From positions 310,001-374,000 of the forward strand of contig NZ_JABYQT010000002.1 of the NCBI RefSeq assembly GCF_020075495.1: a stretch of 64,000 nucleotides of DNA, read 5' to 3'. Shown piece after piece: positions 9,583 through 17,417 of this stretch. How positions within the stretch are numbered: position 1 is the stretch's first letter; every line of letters begins with the position of its first letter. The DNA is from Vreelandella aquamarina. GTDB lineage: Bacteria; Pseudomonadota; Gammaproteobacteria; Pseudomonadales; Halomonadaceae. The notes below the pieces were generated by a model. It saw only the letters and a list, made by a program, of their open reading frames with translations, did not search any database and was not told the origin of the DNA. The translations under genes were made by a program, and so were the position numbers.

Positions 9583-10524
9583 ATGGCCGAAGGGCGTGAA
9601 GTACAGTGGGTGGAGATCGCCCCGGAGCAGGCGGGTCAGAGAATCGACAATTTTCTGATGACGCGCCTGAAAGGTGCTCCCCGAGCACTGATATACCGCA
9701 TCGTGCGTAAAGGCGAAGTCCGGGTCAACAAAAAGCGCGTCAAGGTCGACTACCGCTTGCAGGCGGGTGATCTGGTGCGCGTGCCGCCGCTACGCCTGGC
9801 GCCTCGCGAGGCAGTGAAGGAAGTCAGTGATAACCTGCGCGATGTGCTGGTGGGCAGCGTGATCATGGAAGGCCCTGACTGGATGGTGCTCAACAAGCCC
9901 TCGGGGCTTGCAGTGCACGGCGGCAGCGGCGTCAAGATCGGCCTGATCGAGGCCCTGCGCCAGGTGCGCGATGACTTGAGCTTTCTCGAGCTTGTTCACC
10001 GTCTTGATCGTGATACGTCGGGATGTCTGTTGCTGGCCAAGTCGCGCGAAACACTGGTGACGCTCAATGAGTCACTCAAGAAGCATGGTATGGACAAGCG
10101 CTATCTGGCGCTGGTCAGCGGCCGCTGGCCCGCGCGCAAGACCTATGAAAGCGCGCGGTTGGACCGGTTCGACGCAGGTAACGGCGAGCGGCGTGTGCGT
10201 GTCGACCCCAATGGCAAGGTATCGCGTACCCACTTTGCGGTCGTGGAGACCTTTGAGAAGGCCACTCTGGTGGAGGCCGAGCCCGTGACCGGGCGCACGC
10301 ACCAGATTCGGGTTCATGCAGCGCATGCCGGGCATGCGCTGCTGGGGGATGACAAGTATTCCACCCGCGAGAGCGCCAAGCTGACGCAGCAGCTGGGCGT
10401 CAGCCGTCTGTTTCTGCATGCGCGTTCACTGACGTTTCCTGAGCCCACCAATGGTCGTCCGGTAACCGTCAAGGCGCCGCTGCCGGAAGTATTGGAAGAC
10501 ATACTCACGCGAGCGCGGGGCTGA
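9583..10524 (+). CDS. rluC: 23S rRNA pseudouridine(955/2504/2580) synthase RluC
   Basis: RluC isomerises three uridines to pseudouridine in the peptidyl-transferase region of 23S rRNA. The 313-residue product has an N-terminal S4 RNA-binding domain (about 15-75, with RKGEVRVNKKRVK), then the RluA-type catalytic domain. The motif HRLDRDTSG carries the catalytic Asp142, and GRTHQIRVH lies near 232-240. CAGGAG at 9568-9573 supports the ATG. The rne/rluC divergent arrangement is conserved across gammaproteobacteria, which favours RluC over the paralogues RluA and RluD. Confidence 0.92.
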   Translation: MAEGREVQWVEIAPEQAGQRIDNFLMTRLKGAPRALIYRIVRKGEVRVNKKRVKVDYRLQAGDLVRVPPLRLAPREAVKEVSDNLRDVLVGSVIMEGPDWMVLNKPSGLAVHGGSGVKIGLIEALRQVRDDLSFLELVHRLDRDTSGCLLLAKSRETLVTLNESLKKHGMDKRYLALVSGRWPARKTYESARLDRFDAGNGERRVRVDPNGKVSRTHFAVVETFEKATLVEAEPVTGRTHQIRVHAAHAGHALLGDDKYSTRESAKLTQQLGVSRLFLHARSLTFPEPTNGRPVTVKAPLPEVLEDILTRARG

Positions 10525-10551
10525 CGCAAACGGGCAGACGAGGAGGCGACC

Positions 10552-11202
10552 ATGCGCTACGAGCTGATCATTTTTGACTGGGACGGCACCCTGATGGATT
10601 CGGTGCCTAAAATTGTTGCCTGCATGCAGGCGGCTGCCCTTGAGGCTGAGTGGGGCGAGCTTGAGGCCGCGGCGGTTGAAGATATCATCGGCCTGGGTTT
10701 GCCCGAGGCGATTGCCAAACTGTGCCCCGGCATTGGTCCGGCGCAGGCCGAGCGGCTGCGCGAGCGCTACTCGCACCACTTTGTTTACGGCAACACGACC
10801 CCCATGCCGTTTTTTGCCGGCGTCGAGGCACAGGTGGCACGTCTTCGTGAGCGCCCGCAGCAGCGTCTGGCGGTCGCGACAGGCAAGAGCCGCCGGGGGC
10901 TTGACCGCGTGTTTGCCGAAACTGGCAGCGGTGCCTGGTTTCATGCCAGTCGCACTGCTGACGAGACGCGCTCCAAGCCTCACCCGCAGATGCTCGAGGA
11001 GATTCTTCAAGAGCTTGATGTGCCGGTCGAACGTGCCGTCATGGTGGGTGATACGGAGTACGATCTGGAAATGGCACGGGCTATTGGTATGGACCGTGTT
11101 GCGGTTACCTACGGCGTGCATGCTCCCGATAGGCTGGCTGCCAGTCAGCCCAGGTGGGTGGCACACGATGTAGCGAGCCTGTTTGACTGGCTCTATGGCT
11201 AA
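10552..11202 (+). CDS. HAD-superfamily hydrolase, phosphoglycolate phosphatase-like
   Basis: The 216-residue protein is a HAD subfamily IA phosphatase. It has motif I FDWDGTLMD (nucleophile Asp9, acid/base Asp11), motif II with VATGKS near 106-111, motif III lysine in SKPHP, and motif IV GDTEYDLEMA with the metal-binding Asp. An alpha-helical cap lies between motifs I and II. AGGAGG at 10541-10546 gives a clear start. The same type of gene stands between rluC and sppA in Pseudomonas. The substrate cannot be deduced from sequence; phosphoglycolate, pyrophosphate and nucleotide phosphatases share this layout. Confidence 0.82.
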   Translation: MRYELIIFDWDGTLMDSVPKIVACMQAAALEAEWGELEAAAVEDIIGLGLPEAIAKLCPGIGPAQAERLRERYSHHFVYGNTTPMPFFAGVEAQVARLRERPQQRLAVATGKSRRGLDRVFAETGSGAWFHASRTADETRSKPHPQMLEEILQELDVPVERAVMVGDTEYDLEMARAIGMDRVAVTYGVHAPDRLAASQPRWVAHDVASLFDWLYG

Positions 11203-11253
11203 GCGACGGTTGGCTTGACCAACTGCACTGCTCCACATGGAAAAGGATGAGAC

Positions 11254-12363
11254 ATGAGCGATGATTCACGCCGTGATGAAACGGATGCGCCTCTCGGCGC
11301 AACTAGTGATCAGCCGCAGGATCGCTGGACCCAGGGGCCGGAAGTGGCGCCCCGCCAGCACGCATCGACAACGGCCGGAGCCGCAGGCGACAGTGCCGAA
11401 ACGCTTCGCGAGCGTCAGCGGCTGGCACAAATCGAGATGATGGATCGCTGGGTAGGCGGTGTGCTTACCGAGCAGCGTCGCTCGCGTCGCTGGAAGCTGT
11501 TTTTCCGCTTGCTGCTGTTACTGGTCGTACTGCTGCTGGTGGCAAGCGTGGTGTACAACCTGTACTGGTCGGACCCTGCCGACGCGCCGCCTGCGCAGCG
11601 TCACCTGGCGGTTATCGAGGTCAACGGTGTGATTGCCAGCGATTCACCGGCGAATGCCGAGCGGATCATCAAGGGCCTTGAGCGTGCCTCGGCATCGGAC
11701 AGCGCCGCTGCCATCGTGCTGCACATCGATAGCCCCGGCGGCAGCCCCGTCCAGTCCCAGCGCATCTATGCGGAAATCATGCGGCTGCGTGAGCACAGCG
11801 ATAAGCCCATTCTGGCAGTGATCGAGGATATCGGAGCCAGCGGGGCGTACTACATCGCCTCAGCCGCCGACCAGATCATTGCATCCCGGGCAAGCCTGGT
11901 GGGCTCCATCGGGGTCATCTACGCAGGTTTTGGTTTCCAGGACGCCATCAGTCAGATTGGCGTCGAACGTCGGGTAATGACAGCGGGAGAGAACAAGGCA
12001 TTTCTGGATCCTTTTCAGCCGCTTGATGAAGACGCCGCGGCCTTCTGGCAGGGCGTGCTGACGCAGACCCATCAGCAGTTCATCGACGATGTGCGCGCCG
12101 GGCGTGGTGATCGGCTGAGCACTCAGTCGGAGATCTTCTCGGGGCTTATCTGGAGTGGCGAGCAGGGGCTGGAGCTTGGTCTGGTGGATAGGCTGGCAAG
12201 TCTTGAGGAAATCGCCCGCGAAGAGGTGGGGGAGGCGAGCTGGGAGGACTATACACCGCGTCTTGATCCATTTGACCGGTTGACGCGGCGCTTTACCCAG
12301 ATGGCCGCTGACGCGCTGGGCGTGAGTGCCTCAAACTCGCCGCTGCGCTATCAGGCCGAGTAG
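11254..12363 (+). CDS. sppA: Signal peptide peptidase SppA, 36 kDa type
   Basis: SppA is an inner-membrane serine protease that degrades cleaved signal peptides. The 369-residue product is the single-domain, short type. It has an unusually long polar cytoplasmic N-tail of about 80 residues, one membrane helix near 82-105, and a periplasmic Clp/SppA-fold domain. The catalytic serine is Ser196 in GASGAYYIAS and the general-base lysine is Lys248 in AGENKAFLD. Their 52-residue spacing matches the Ser-Lys dyad of the Bacillus enzyme. AAAAGGA precedes the ATG. The gene converges with the Maf gene. Confidence 0.9.
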   Translation: MSDDSRRDETDAPLGATSDQPQDRWTQGPEVAPRQHASTTAGAAGDSAETLRERQRLAQIEMMDRWVGGVLTEQRRSRRWKLFFRLLLLLVVLLLVASVVYNLYWSDPADAPPAQRHLAVIEVNGVIASDSPANAERIIKGLERASASDSAAAIVLHIDSPGGSPVQSQRIYAEIMRLREHSDKPILAVIEDIGASGAYYIASAADQIIASRASLVGSIGVIYAGFGFQDAISQIGVERRVMTAGENKAFLDPFQPLDEDAAAFWQGVLTQTHQQFIDDVRAGRGDRLSTQSEIFSGLIWSGEQGLELGLVDRLASLEEIAREEVGEASWEDYTPRLDPFDRLTRRFTQMAADALGVSASNSPLRYQAE

Positions 12364-12373
12364 GCCTGCCACG

Positions 12374-12973
12374 CTAAGCGCCGAGCGGGTCCATGCCCGC
12401 TTGGCGCAGCATGTCGCAAAGGGCGATCAGTGGAAGTCCGATCAGCGAGTTGGGGTCTCGCCCTTCAAGCGCTTCAAACAGCGTGATACCTAGCCCCTCC
12501 ATGCGGAAGCTGCCGGCGCTGTCCAGTGGCTGCTCCAGCGCCACGTAGCGCTCGATTTCTCGGTGGCTGAGCGTGCGAAAGAGAACATCGAAACGCTCGA
12601 TATGGGTGTAGTGGCGCTGGTTGCGCGTATCGAGCAGCGCCAGGCCGGTCAGAAACGTGACCCGATTGCCCGAAAAGCGGGCGAGATTGGCGCAGGCGCG
12701 CTCGCAGGTGTGGGGCTTGCCAAGGATCTCGCCTTCAAACAGCGCAATCTGATCCGAGCCGATGATGCAGTGCTGTGGATAGTGCTCGGCCACCGCGTTG
12801 GCCTTGCCAAGTGCCAGCCTGTGCACCAGAGCGTCAGGTGTTTCATTGGCTTTTGGGGTCTCGTCGATATCCGGCGAGTGGCACTGATAGGGCAGGTGCA
12901 GGCGGTCGAGCAGCGCTTTTCGAAAGCGGGAGCTTGAAGCGAGCACCAGCGAAGCGTCTGGGGTAAGCGGCAC
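12374..12973 (-). CDS. yceF: Maf family nucleotide pyrophosphatase (YceF type)
   Basis: Maf proteins hydrolyse non-canonical or modified nucleoside triphosphates; the YceF subgroup prefers 7-methyl-GTP. The 199-residue product has the N-terminal LASSSRFRKALLDRL motif, IIGSDQIA with the catalytic Asp near 71, and the GKP and FxGNRVTFLTGL blocks. The start is GTG at 12973 preceded by AGGAGA. It sits opposite in strand to sppA and divergent from yceD-rpmF, the place yceF also holds in enterobacteria and pseudomonads; that context favours the YceF over the YhdE subgroup. Confidence 0.87.
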   Translation of the reverse strand: MPLTPDASLVLASSSRFRKALLDRLHLPYQCHSPDIDETPKANETPDALVHRLALGKANAVAEHYPQHCIIGSDQIALFEGEILGKPHTCERACANLARFSGNRVTFLTGLALLDTRNQRHYTHIERFDVLFRTLSHREIERYVALEQPLDSAGSFRMEGLGITLFEALEGRDPNSLIGLPLIALCDMLRQAGMDPLGA

Positions 12974-13083
12974 GCGATGTCTCCTGGATGGTCTGGAATC
13001 AGAAACGAGTGTAGCGAAAGCTGGCCGTCATGCCTATTCAGCCGCTTTTACGCGAGAAACCATGAAGAAATGTGTCGATGGCT

Positions 13084-13112
13084 TTGACACCAGCAGGGGG
13101 AGTGCCTATCAT
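13084..13112 (+). promoter_or_regulatory. Strong sigma-70 promoter for yceD-rpmF-plsX
   Basis: TTGACA at 13084-13089 and TATCAT at 13107-13112 are separated by exactly 17 bases, close to consensus. Transcription would start near 13118-13122, while the best yceD start codon is at 13122, so the mRNA would have almost no leader. Confidence 0.75.
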
Positions 13113-13121
13113 TGCGCGCCT

Positions 13122-13670
13122 ATGTTGACCTCACAACTCCCCAGCCGGGTTGAGCCTTATAAGCTTGCAGCCCGCCGCGAACGACTAGAGGGCCTAGTGG
13201 CGCTTGATAAGCTGCCACGCCTTGCCGAAGAGGCAGGGGACCAGACCGGCGACTGTCATGTCGTACTGGAATTTGGTGTAGATGCCCAAGGTCGGCGCGA
13301 AATTCGTGGCCATTTGCAAGCGACACTGGCGTTGGCCTGTCGTCGCTGCCTGGTGCCGCTGAGCCAAGACGTGTCCAGTGATTTCCTGCTTGGAATGATC
13401 AGTGACGAAGCCTTGGCTGCCGAGCTGCCTGCCAGCCATGAGCCGGTGCTGGTGGAAAATGAACAGCTGGACCTGCTGACGGTCATCGAGGATGAGCTTA
13501 TCCTTAGCCTGCCGCAGGTGGTCTACCACGATGAGGCTGAATGCCATGTCTCGGCAGATCAGCTGGTCAGCAAGACAGACGGCGAGGCACAAGAAGCGAA
13601 GCCGGCCACGAACCCTTTCGCGGTGCTCAATGTCTTGAAAGGCAAAGACGCTTTGAAGGGCAAGAAGTAA
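13122..13670 (+). CDS. yceD: YceD family protein (DUF177), 23S rRNA accumulation protein
   Basis: YceD proteins are needed for normal 23S rRNA accumulation in bacteria and chloroplasts and are almost always encoded just before rpmF. The 182-residue product starts MLTSQLPSRVEPYKLAARR, matching the family N-terminus, contains CRRCLVPL as the conserved Cys pair, the EDELILSLP motif near 124-132, and ends NPFAVLNVLKGK as usual. The open frame reaches an earlier ATG at 13062, but the promoter at 13084-13112 lies inside that extension, so 13122 is preferred. No ribosome binding site precedes it, consistent with leaderless translation. Confidence 0.87.
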   Translation: MLTSQLPSRVEPYKLAARRERLEGLVALDKLPRLAEEAGDQTGDCHVVLEFGVDAQGRREIRGHLQATLALACRRCLVPLSQDVSSDFLLGMISDEALAAELPASHEPVLVENEQLDLLTVIEDELILSLPQVVYHDEAECHVSADQLVSKTDGEAQEAKPATNPFAVLNVLKGKDALKGKK

Positions 13671-13705
13671 GCACCATTACCTAACATACCCTGGAGTAAA
13701 CACCC

Positions 13706-13876
13706 ATGGCAGTTCAACAGAACCGTAAAACTCGTTCCAAGCGCGGTATGCGTCGTAGCCACGATGCGCTGAGCGCTCCGACCCTGTCTCAGGACAAGGA
13801 AACCGGCACGACTCACCTGCGTCACCACGTGGCGTCCGATGGTTTCTATCGTGGTCGCAAGGTAGTTGAGGTATAA
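13706..13876 (+). CDS. rpmF: 50S ribosomal protein L32
   Basis: This 56-codon gene encodes [20 protein letters not shown] and continues to an RGRKVVEV end, a full-length bacterial L32 on the large subunit near the peptidyl-transferase centre. It has no Cys residues, so it is the zinc-free form. CTGGAG at 13691-13696 is its ribosome binding site. It lies 35 bases after yceD and 43 before plsX in the conserved yceD-rpmF-plsX order. Confidence 0.97.
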   Translation: MAVQQNRKTRSKRGMRRSHDALSAPTLSQDKETGTTHLRHHVASDGFYRGRKVVEV

Positions 13877-13919
13877 GCCTTAACTATTCGACAAGGCGGC
13901 CAGGTAGGGTGGGTGCTCC

Positions 13920-14939
13920 GTGCGCCTAGCGATTGATGTGATGGGGGGTGACCAAGGTCCCCGTGCCGTTATCGAAGGCTCTGCAAGAGCAGTGATGGAG
14001 CACCCTGATCTCGAGCTGACTCTATTTGGTCCGCATCAGCAAGTTATTGCTGAGATTTCACGCTTGCCGCAGCCTCTGGCTGCGGCAACGTCACGTTTGG
14101 CGGTAAGTGATGCGCCGTTGAGTATCTCGCAGACGTCAAGCGCCGCGTGGGCGTTGCGCCACGCTCAGGCCAGCAGCATGGCGTGCATGCTGCAAAGCCT
14201 GAAAGATGGCGAGGCGGTTGCAGGTGTCAGTGCGGGCAATACGGCCGCGCTGGTTGCGCTTTCCCGGCGAGCGCTGGGAACGCTGCCAGGTGTATCCCGT
14301 CCGGCCATCAGTACCGCCATTCCGGCGCGCCATGGGCGGCGCTGTTATCTGCTGGATCTGGGTGCCAACGTGGACTCGCCAGCCCATCGACTGGTCGATT
14401 TTGCCGTAATGGGTGCGGCCATGGCGCAATGCGTTGATGAGGTAGCGTTACCCAGGGTTGCCCTGCTTAACGTAGGGTCGGAGGCGACCAAGGGCAGTGC
14501 CAGCGTACGGGAAGCCGACCGTCTGCTGCGCGAATCTCCCATGACCTCGGCCTTTTCTTATCAAGGGTATGCCGAAGGGGGTGATCTGTTCGATGGTGGT
14601 CTTGATGTAGTCGTGTGCGATGGTTTTGTTGGCAATGCGGTTCTCAAGGCAAGCGAAGGTTTGACCCGTATGCTGGTCGAGCGTGTGCAGATGGCGTTTG
14701 AATCTCGCCTGAGCGGGCGTCTGGCAAGCCTACTGGCCAAGCCTGTGTTGCGGTATCTCAAGCAGGAGCTGAACCCCGTGCGGTATAACGGCGCGAGTCT
14801 GCTGGGCTTGCAGGGCATCGTGGTAAAAAGCCATGGTGGTGCCCAGGCGGAGGGATTCTACTACGCCATTCAGCGTGCGCTGAGTGAAGTGGAGCACAAC
14901 CTGCCTGTGCGAATGGCGGCCCGCTGGCAGCGCCGCTAG
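13920..14939 (+). CDS. plsX: Phosphate acyltransferase PlsX
   Basis: PlsX converts acyl-ACP to acyl-phosphate, feeding PlsY for phospholipid synthesis. The 339-residue product begins with RLAIDVMGGDQGP, the glycine-rich start of the family, followed by the SAGNTAAL block near 104-111, NVGSE-x-KG near 182-189 and DGFVGNAVLK near 238-247. The start is GTG at 13920, the only choice that keeps the DVMGGD N-terminus. No fabH follows; fabD comes next after about 150 bases. Confidence 0.94.
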   Translation: MRLAIDVMGGDQGPRAVIEGSARAVMEHPDLELTLFGPHQQVIAEISRLPQPLAAATSRLAVSDAPLSISQTSSAAWALRHAQASSMACMLQSLKDGEAVAGVSAGNTAALVALSRRALGTLPGVSRPAISTAIPARHGRRCYLLDLGANVDSPAHRLVDFAVMGAAMAQCVDEVALPRVALLNVGSEATKGSASVREADRLLRESPMTSAFSYQGYAEGGDLFDGGLDVVVCDGFVGNAVLKASEGLTRMLVERVQMAFESRLSGRLASLLAKPVLRYLKQELNPVRYNGASLLGLQGIVVKSHGGAQAEGFYYAIQRALSEVEHNLPVRMAARWQRR

Positions 14940-14976
14940 CAACAGATGCGTCTATCTTTCATGGGGTCGATATTCA

Positions 14977-15007
14977 GCGGGCGCCAGTAACGGCGCCGGC
15001 AATTTTT
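14977..15007 (+). terminator. Terminator-like hairpin between plsX and fabD
   Basis: GCGGGCGCC (14977-14985) pairs with GGCGCCGGC (14992-15000) with one mismatch, followed by AATTTTT. It may partly separate rpmF-plsX transcription from fabDG; whether it ends most transcripts is unknown. Confidence 0.5.
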
Positions 15008-15093
15008 GCGGGTTATGAAAGGCAGCAGGATGTGCCGATAACCACGCCTATCGCTCAAATGAGCAAACGCCTACAAGAGCAAAGGTGAACGAC

Positions 15094-16053
15094 ATGTCTC
15101 AACCCCTTGCCCTCATTTTTCCCGGGCAAGGCTCTCAGCAGCTTGGAATGCTGCGAGAGCTGGCCGAGCGCTATAGTGTGGTGGGAACAACATTTGAGGA
15201 AGCGTCGGATGCACTCGGTTACGACTTGTGGAAAGTCGTGCAGGAGGGTCCTGAAGCGGCGCTGAACGCAACCGCCTGTACCCAGCCTGCGCTGCTTTCT
15301 GCTAGTGTTGCCATCTGGCGAGTATGGCAAGAGCTCGAGGGGCCGCGGCCTACCGTCATGGCCGGCCACAGCCTGGGCGAGTACAGCGCCATGGTGTGTG
15401 CTGGTGTCATGAGCTTTGCTGAAGGCGTACAGCTTGTCCGCCTGCGCGGTGAAGCCATGCAGGAAGCGGTGCCGGCGGGTGAAGGCGCCATGGCGGCAAT
15501 TCTGGGGCTGGAAGACGCTGCCGTCGAGGCGGCCTGTGCCAAGGCGGCCCAGGGCGACATCGTTTCCGCGGTCAACTATAATTCGCCAGGTCAGGTAGTG
15601 ATTGCCGGCAGCAAGGCGGCGGTGGAGCGTGCGATTGCTGCCTGCCAGGAAGCGGGCGCCAAGCGCGCCATGGCGCTGCCGGTGTCGGTGCCTTCACACT
15701 GTGAACTGATGCGCCCTGCGGCCGAGCGTCTAGCCTCGGCCATGCAGGAGATCGAGCTGCGCGCGCCGCGCTATACGGTCATCCAGAATGTGGACGCCCA
15801 GGCGCATGGCGACATCGACACGCTGCGCACGCGCCTGGTCGAGCAGCTTTACAAGCCGGTACGCTGGTCGGCATGCGTTGAAGCCGTGGCGGCACAATCT
15901 GTCAACGTGTTTATCGAGTGTGGCCCTGGCAAGGTGCTGACCGGGCTTAACAAACGTATCGTTCGTGCGGCCAAGGGGCTTGCGGTAAACGACCCGGACA
16001 GCCTGGACGCAGCGCTTGAGCTGGCGCGAGAAGGGCAGGCGAATAACGCCTGA
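15094..16053 (+). CDS. fabD: Malonyl-CoA:ACP transacylase FabD
   Basis: FabD loads malonate from CoA onto acyl carrier protein for fatty acid elongation. The 319-residue product has the N-terminal FPGQGSQ oxyanion motif, the nucleophile Ser93 in GHSLGEY, the catalytic His in VPSHCELM near 201, and ECGPGKVLTGL near the C-terminus. The ATG at 15094 follows AAAGG with good spacing and gives MSQPLALIFPGQ; a GTG three codons earlier is less likely. It is the second gene of the fatty-acid cluster after plsX, with fabG 69 bases downstream. Confidence 0.95.
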   Translation: MSQPLALIFPGQGSQQLGMLRELAERYSVVGTTFEEASDALGYDLWKVVQEGPEAALNATACTQPALLSASVAIWRVWQELEGPRPTVMAGHSLGEYSAMVCAGVMSFAEGVQLVRLRGEAMQEAVPAGEGAMAAILGLEDAAVEAACAKAAQGDIVSAVNYNSPGQVVIAGSKAAVERAIAACQEAGAKRAMALPVSVPSHCELMRPAAERLASAMQEIELRAPRYTVIQNVDAQAHGDIDTLRTRLVEQLYKPVRWSACVEAVAAQSVNVFIECGPGKVLTGLNKRIVRAAKGLAVNDPDSLDAALELAREGQANNA

Positions 16054-16122
16054 TACGCTACAATTTTCGCTACTCTTGCTTATTGGTAGAATCAACGAGC
16101 AAATGGTTAAAGGCTAAACATT

Positions 16123-16866
16123 ATGACGCAGGAACGCAGGGTTGCACTGGTAACCGGGGCCAGCCGTGGCATCGGTAGAGCGATTGCTCACGAACTGGGC
16201 CGCCAGGGGCGTATCGTGGTGGGTACCGCGACCAGCGAGTCTGGCGCTGAGAAAATCGATGCCGACCTCAAGCAGCAGGGCATCGAAGGCGCGGGTCTTT
16301 GCCTTGACGTAACCGATCAGGCGAGCATCGATGCGCTGCTCAAGACGGTTGCGGAGCGCTTTGGCGCTCCGACCATCCTGGTCAACAATGCGGGCATCAC
16401 CCGCGACAATCTGCTGATGCGCATGAAAGAGGACGAGTGGGATTCGGTAATGGATACCAATCTCAAGTCTGTCTATCGTGTCAGCAAGGCGTGTCTGCGC
16501 GGTATGACAAAAGCCCGGTTTGGCCGTATTGTGTCGATCAGCTCAGTAGTGGCTACCATGGGCAATCTGGGCCAGACTAACTACGCGGCCGCCAAGGCGG
16601 GTATGGAAGGCTTCAGTCGAGCTCTTGCTCGCGAAGTGGCATCGCGTGCCATTACGGTCAATGCAGTGGCGCCAGGCTTCATTGCTACCGACATGACCGA
16701 AGCGCTGCCTGAAGCTCAGCATGAAATGCTGATGAAGCAGATCCCCTTGGCGCGCCTGGGCGGGCCGGAAGAAATTGCTGCCGCCGTAGGCTTTCTGACC
16801 AGTGACGCCGCCGGATACATTACCGGTGAGACGCTGCACGTGAATGGCGGCATGAATATGCGTTGA
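16123..16866 (+). CDS. fabG: 3-oxoacyl-ACP reductase FabG
   Basis: FabG reduces 3-oxoacyl-ACP to 3-hydroxyacyl-ACP with NADPH, the first reduction in each elongation cycle. The 247-residue short-chain dehydrogenase has the cofactor motif TGASRGIGRA near 11-20, NNAGI near 88-92, the catalytic Ser in SISSVVA near 139-142, Tyr-x3-Lys in NYAAAKAG near 154-158, and the C-terminal GGMNMR end typical of FabG. Position between fabD and acpP confirms the identity over other members of this large family. Confidence 0.96.
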   Translation: MTQERRVALVTGASRGIGRAIAHELGRQGRIVVGTATSESGAEKIDADLKQQGIEGAGLCLDVTDQASIDALLKTVAERFGAPTILVNNAGITRDNLLMRMKEDEWDSVMDTNLKSVYRVSKACLRGMTKARFGRIVSISSVVATMGNLGQTNYAAAKAGMEGFSRALAREVASRAITVNAVAPGFIATDMTEALPEAQHEMLMKQIPLARLGGPEEIAAAVGFLTSDAAGYITGETLHVNGGMNMR

Positions 16867-16869
16867 TGG

Positions 16870-16900
16870 CCTTGGGCGTAGCGGTTGCGTCTGCCCAAGG
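16870..16900 (+). other. Inverted repeat in the fabG-acpP spacer
   Basis: CCTTGGGC at 16870-16877 pairs with GCCCAAGG at 16893-16900 around a 15-base loop, right after the fabG stop, without a T-run. It could stabilise or separate fabG mRNA from the far more abundant acpP mRNA; no function is shown. Confidence 0.45.
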
Positions 16901-16930
16901 GCGTCTATAAACTACCCCGCAGCTTTTGGC

Positions 16931-16960
16931 TTGCGGTTTCCAAATAGCTGGTTGTAAAAA
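16931..16960 (+). promoter_or_regulatory. Candidate promoter for acpP
   Basis: TTGCGG at 16931-16936 and TAAAAA at 16955-16960 are 18 bases apart, 30 bases before the acpP ATG. A dedicated promoter would fit the high demand for ACP, but the match to consensus is only moderate. Confidence 0.35.
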
Positions 16961-16990
16961 ACGGCTAATGTGAACGACTGGAGTACGTTG

Positions 16991-17224
16991 ATGAGTACTA
17001 TTGAAGAGCGCGTGAAGAAAGTTGTGGCCGAGCGCCTGAACGTTAAAGAAGAGGACATCCAGAACAGCTCTTCTTTCACTGAAGACCTGGGTGCTGACTC
17101 GCTTGACACCGTTGAGCTGGTAATGGCTTTGGAAGAGGAATTCGATACTGAAATTCCTGACGAAGAAGCAGAGAAGATTACCACGGTTCAAGAAGCCATC
17201 GACTACGTAAACGCCCACCAGTAA
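16991..17224 (+). CDS. acpP: Acyl carrier protein
   Basis: This 77-residue acidic protein carries growing acyl chains on a 4'-phosphopantetheine arm. The attachment serine is in the invariant [12 protein letters not shown] motif (about Ser37). The N-terminus [15 protein letters not shown] matches AcpP closely. The ATG at 16991 follows TGGAG with seven bases spacing; a GTG seven codons upstream is ruled out by family length. The acpS gene that would attach the arm is at 57435 in this window. The gene is followed by a strong terminator. Confidence 0.97.
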   Translation: MSTIEERVKKVVAERLNVKEEDIQNSSSFTEDLGADSLDTVELVMALEEEFDTEIPDEEAEKITTVQEAIDYVNAHQ

Positions 17225-17271
17225 GGGCACGTTGATGCGTTGAACGAGGGTATGGTGCTAGCACCTCCCTT

Positions 17272-17302
17272 AAAAGCCGCCCTCTTGAAGGGCGGCTTTT
17301 TT
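17272..17302 (+). terminator. Rho-independent terminator after acpP
   Basis: AAAAGCCGCCCT (17272-17283) pairs with AGGGCGGCTTTT (17289-17300) around a five-base loop, followed by more T. It probably keeps most acpP transcripts short and separate from fabF. Confidence 0.9.
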
Positions 17303-17319
17303 GCTTTGCGCTTACACAA

Positions 17320-17348
17320 TGAACATGGCGTCCATTCTCCGTTATACT
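17320..17348 (+). promoter_or_regulatory. Candidate promoter for fabF
   Basis: TGAACA at 17320-17325 and TATACT at 17343-17348 have a 17-base spacer. The -10 differs from consensus at one base. It lies after the acpP terminator and before fabF, where a promoter is needed. Confidence 0.5.
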
Positions 17349-17417
17349 AGGCGTCTAAATTTCAGTCGTAACTGACCCAGATGGGTCGAGTCACCAAGGA
17401 TGCCTGGAGGAAAGCTG

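Noticed and set aside
13062-13121. Upstream ATG giving a 20-residue N-terminal extension of YceD
   Set aside because: The near-consensus promoter lies within the extension, and the extension is not part of the family.
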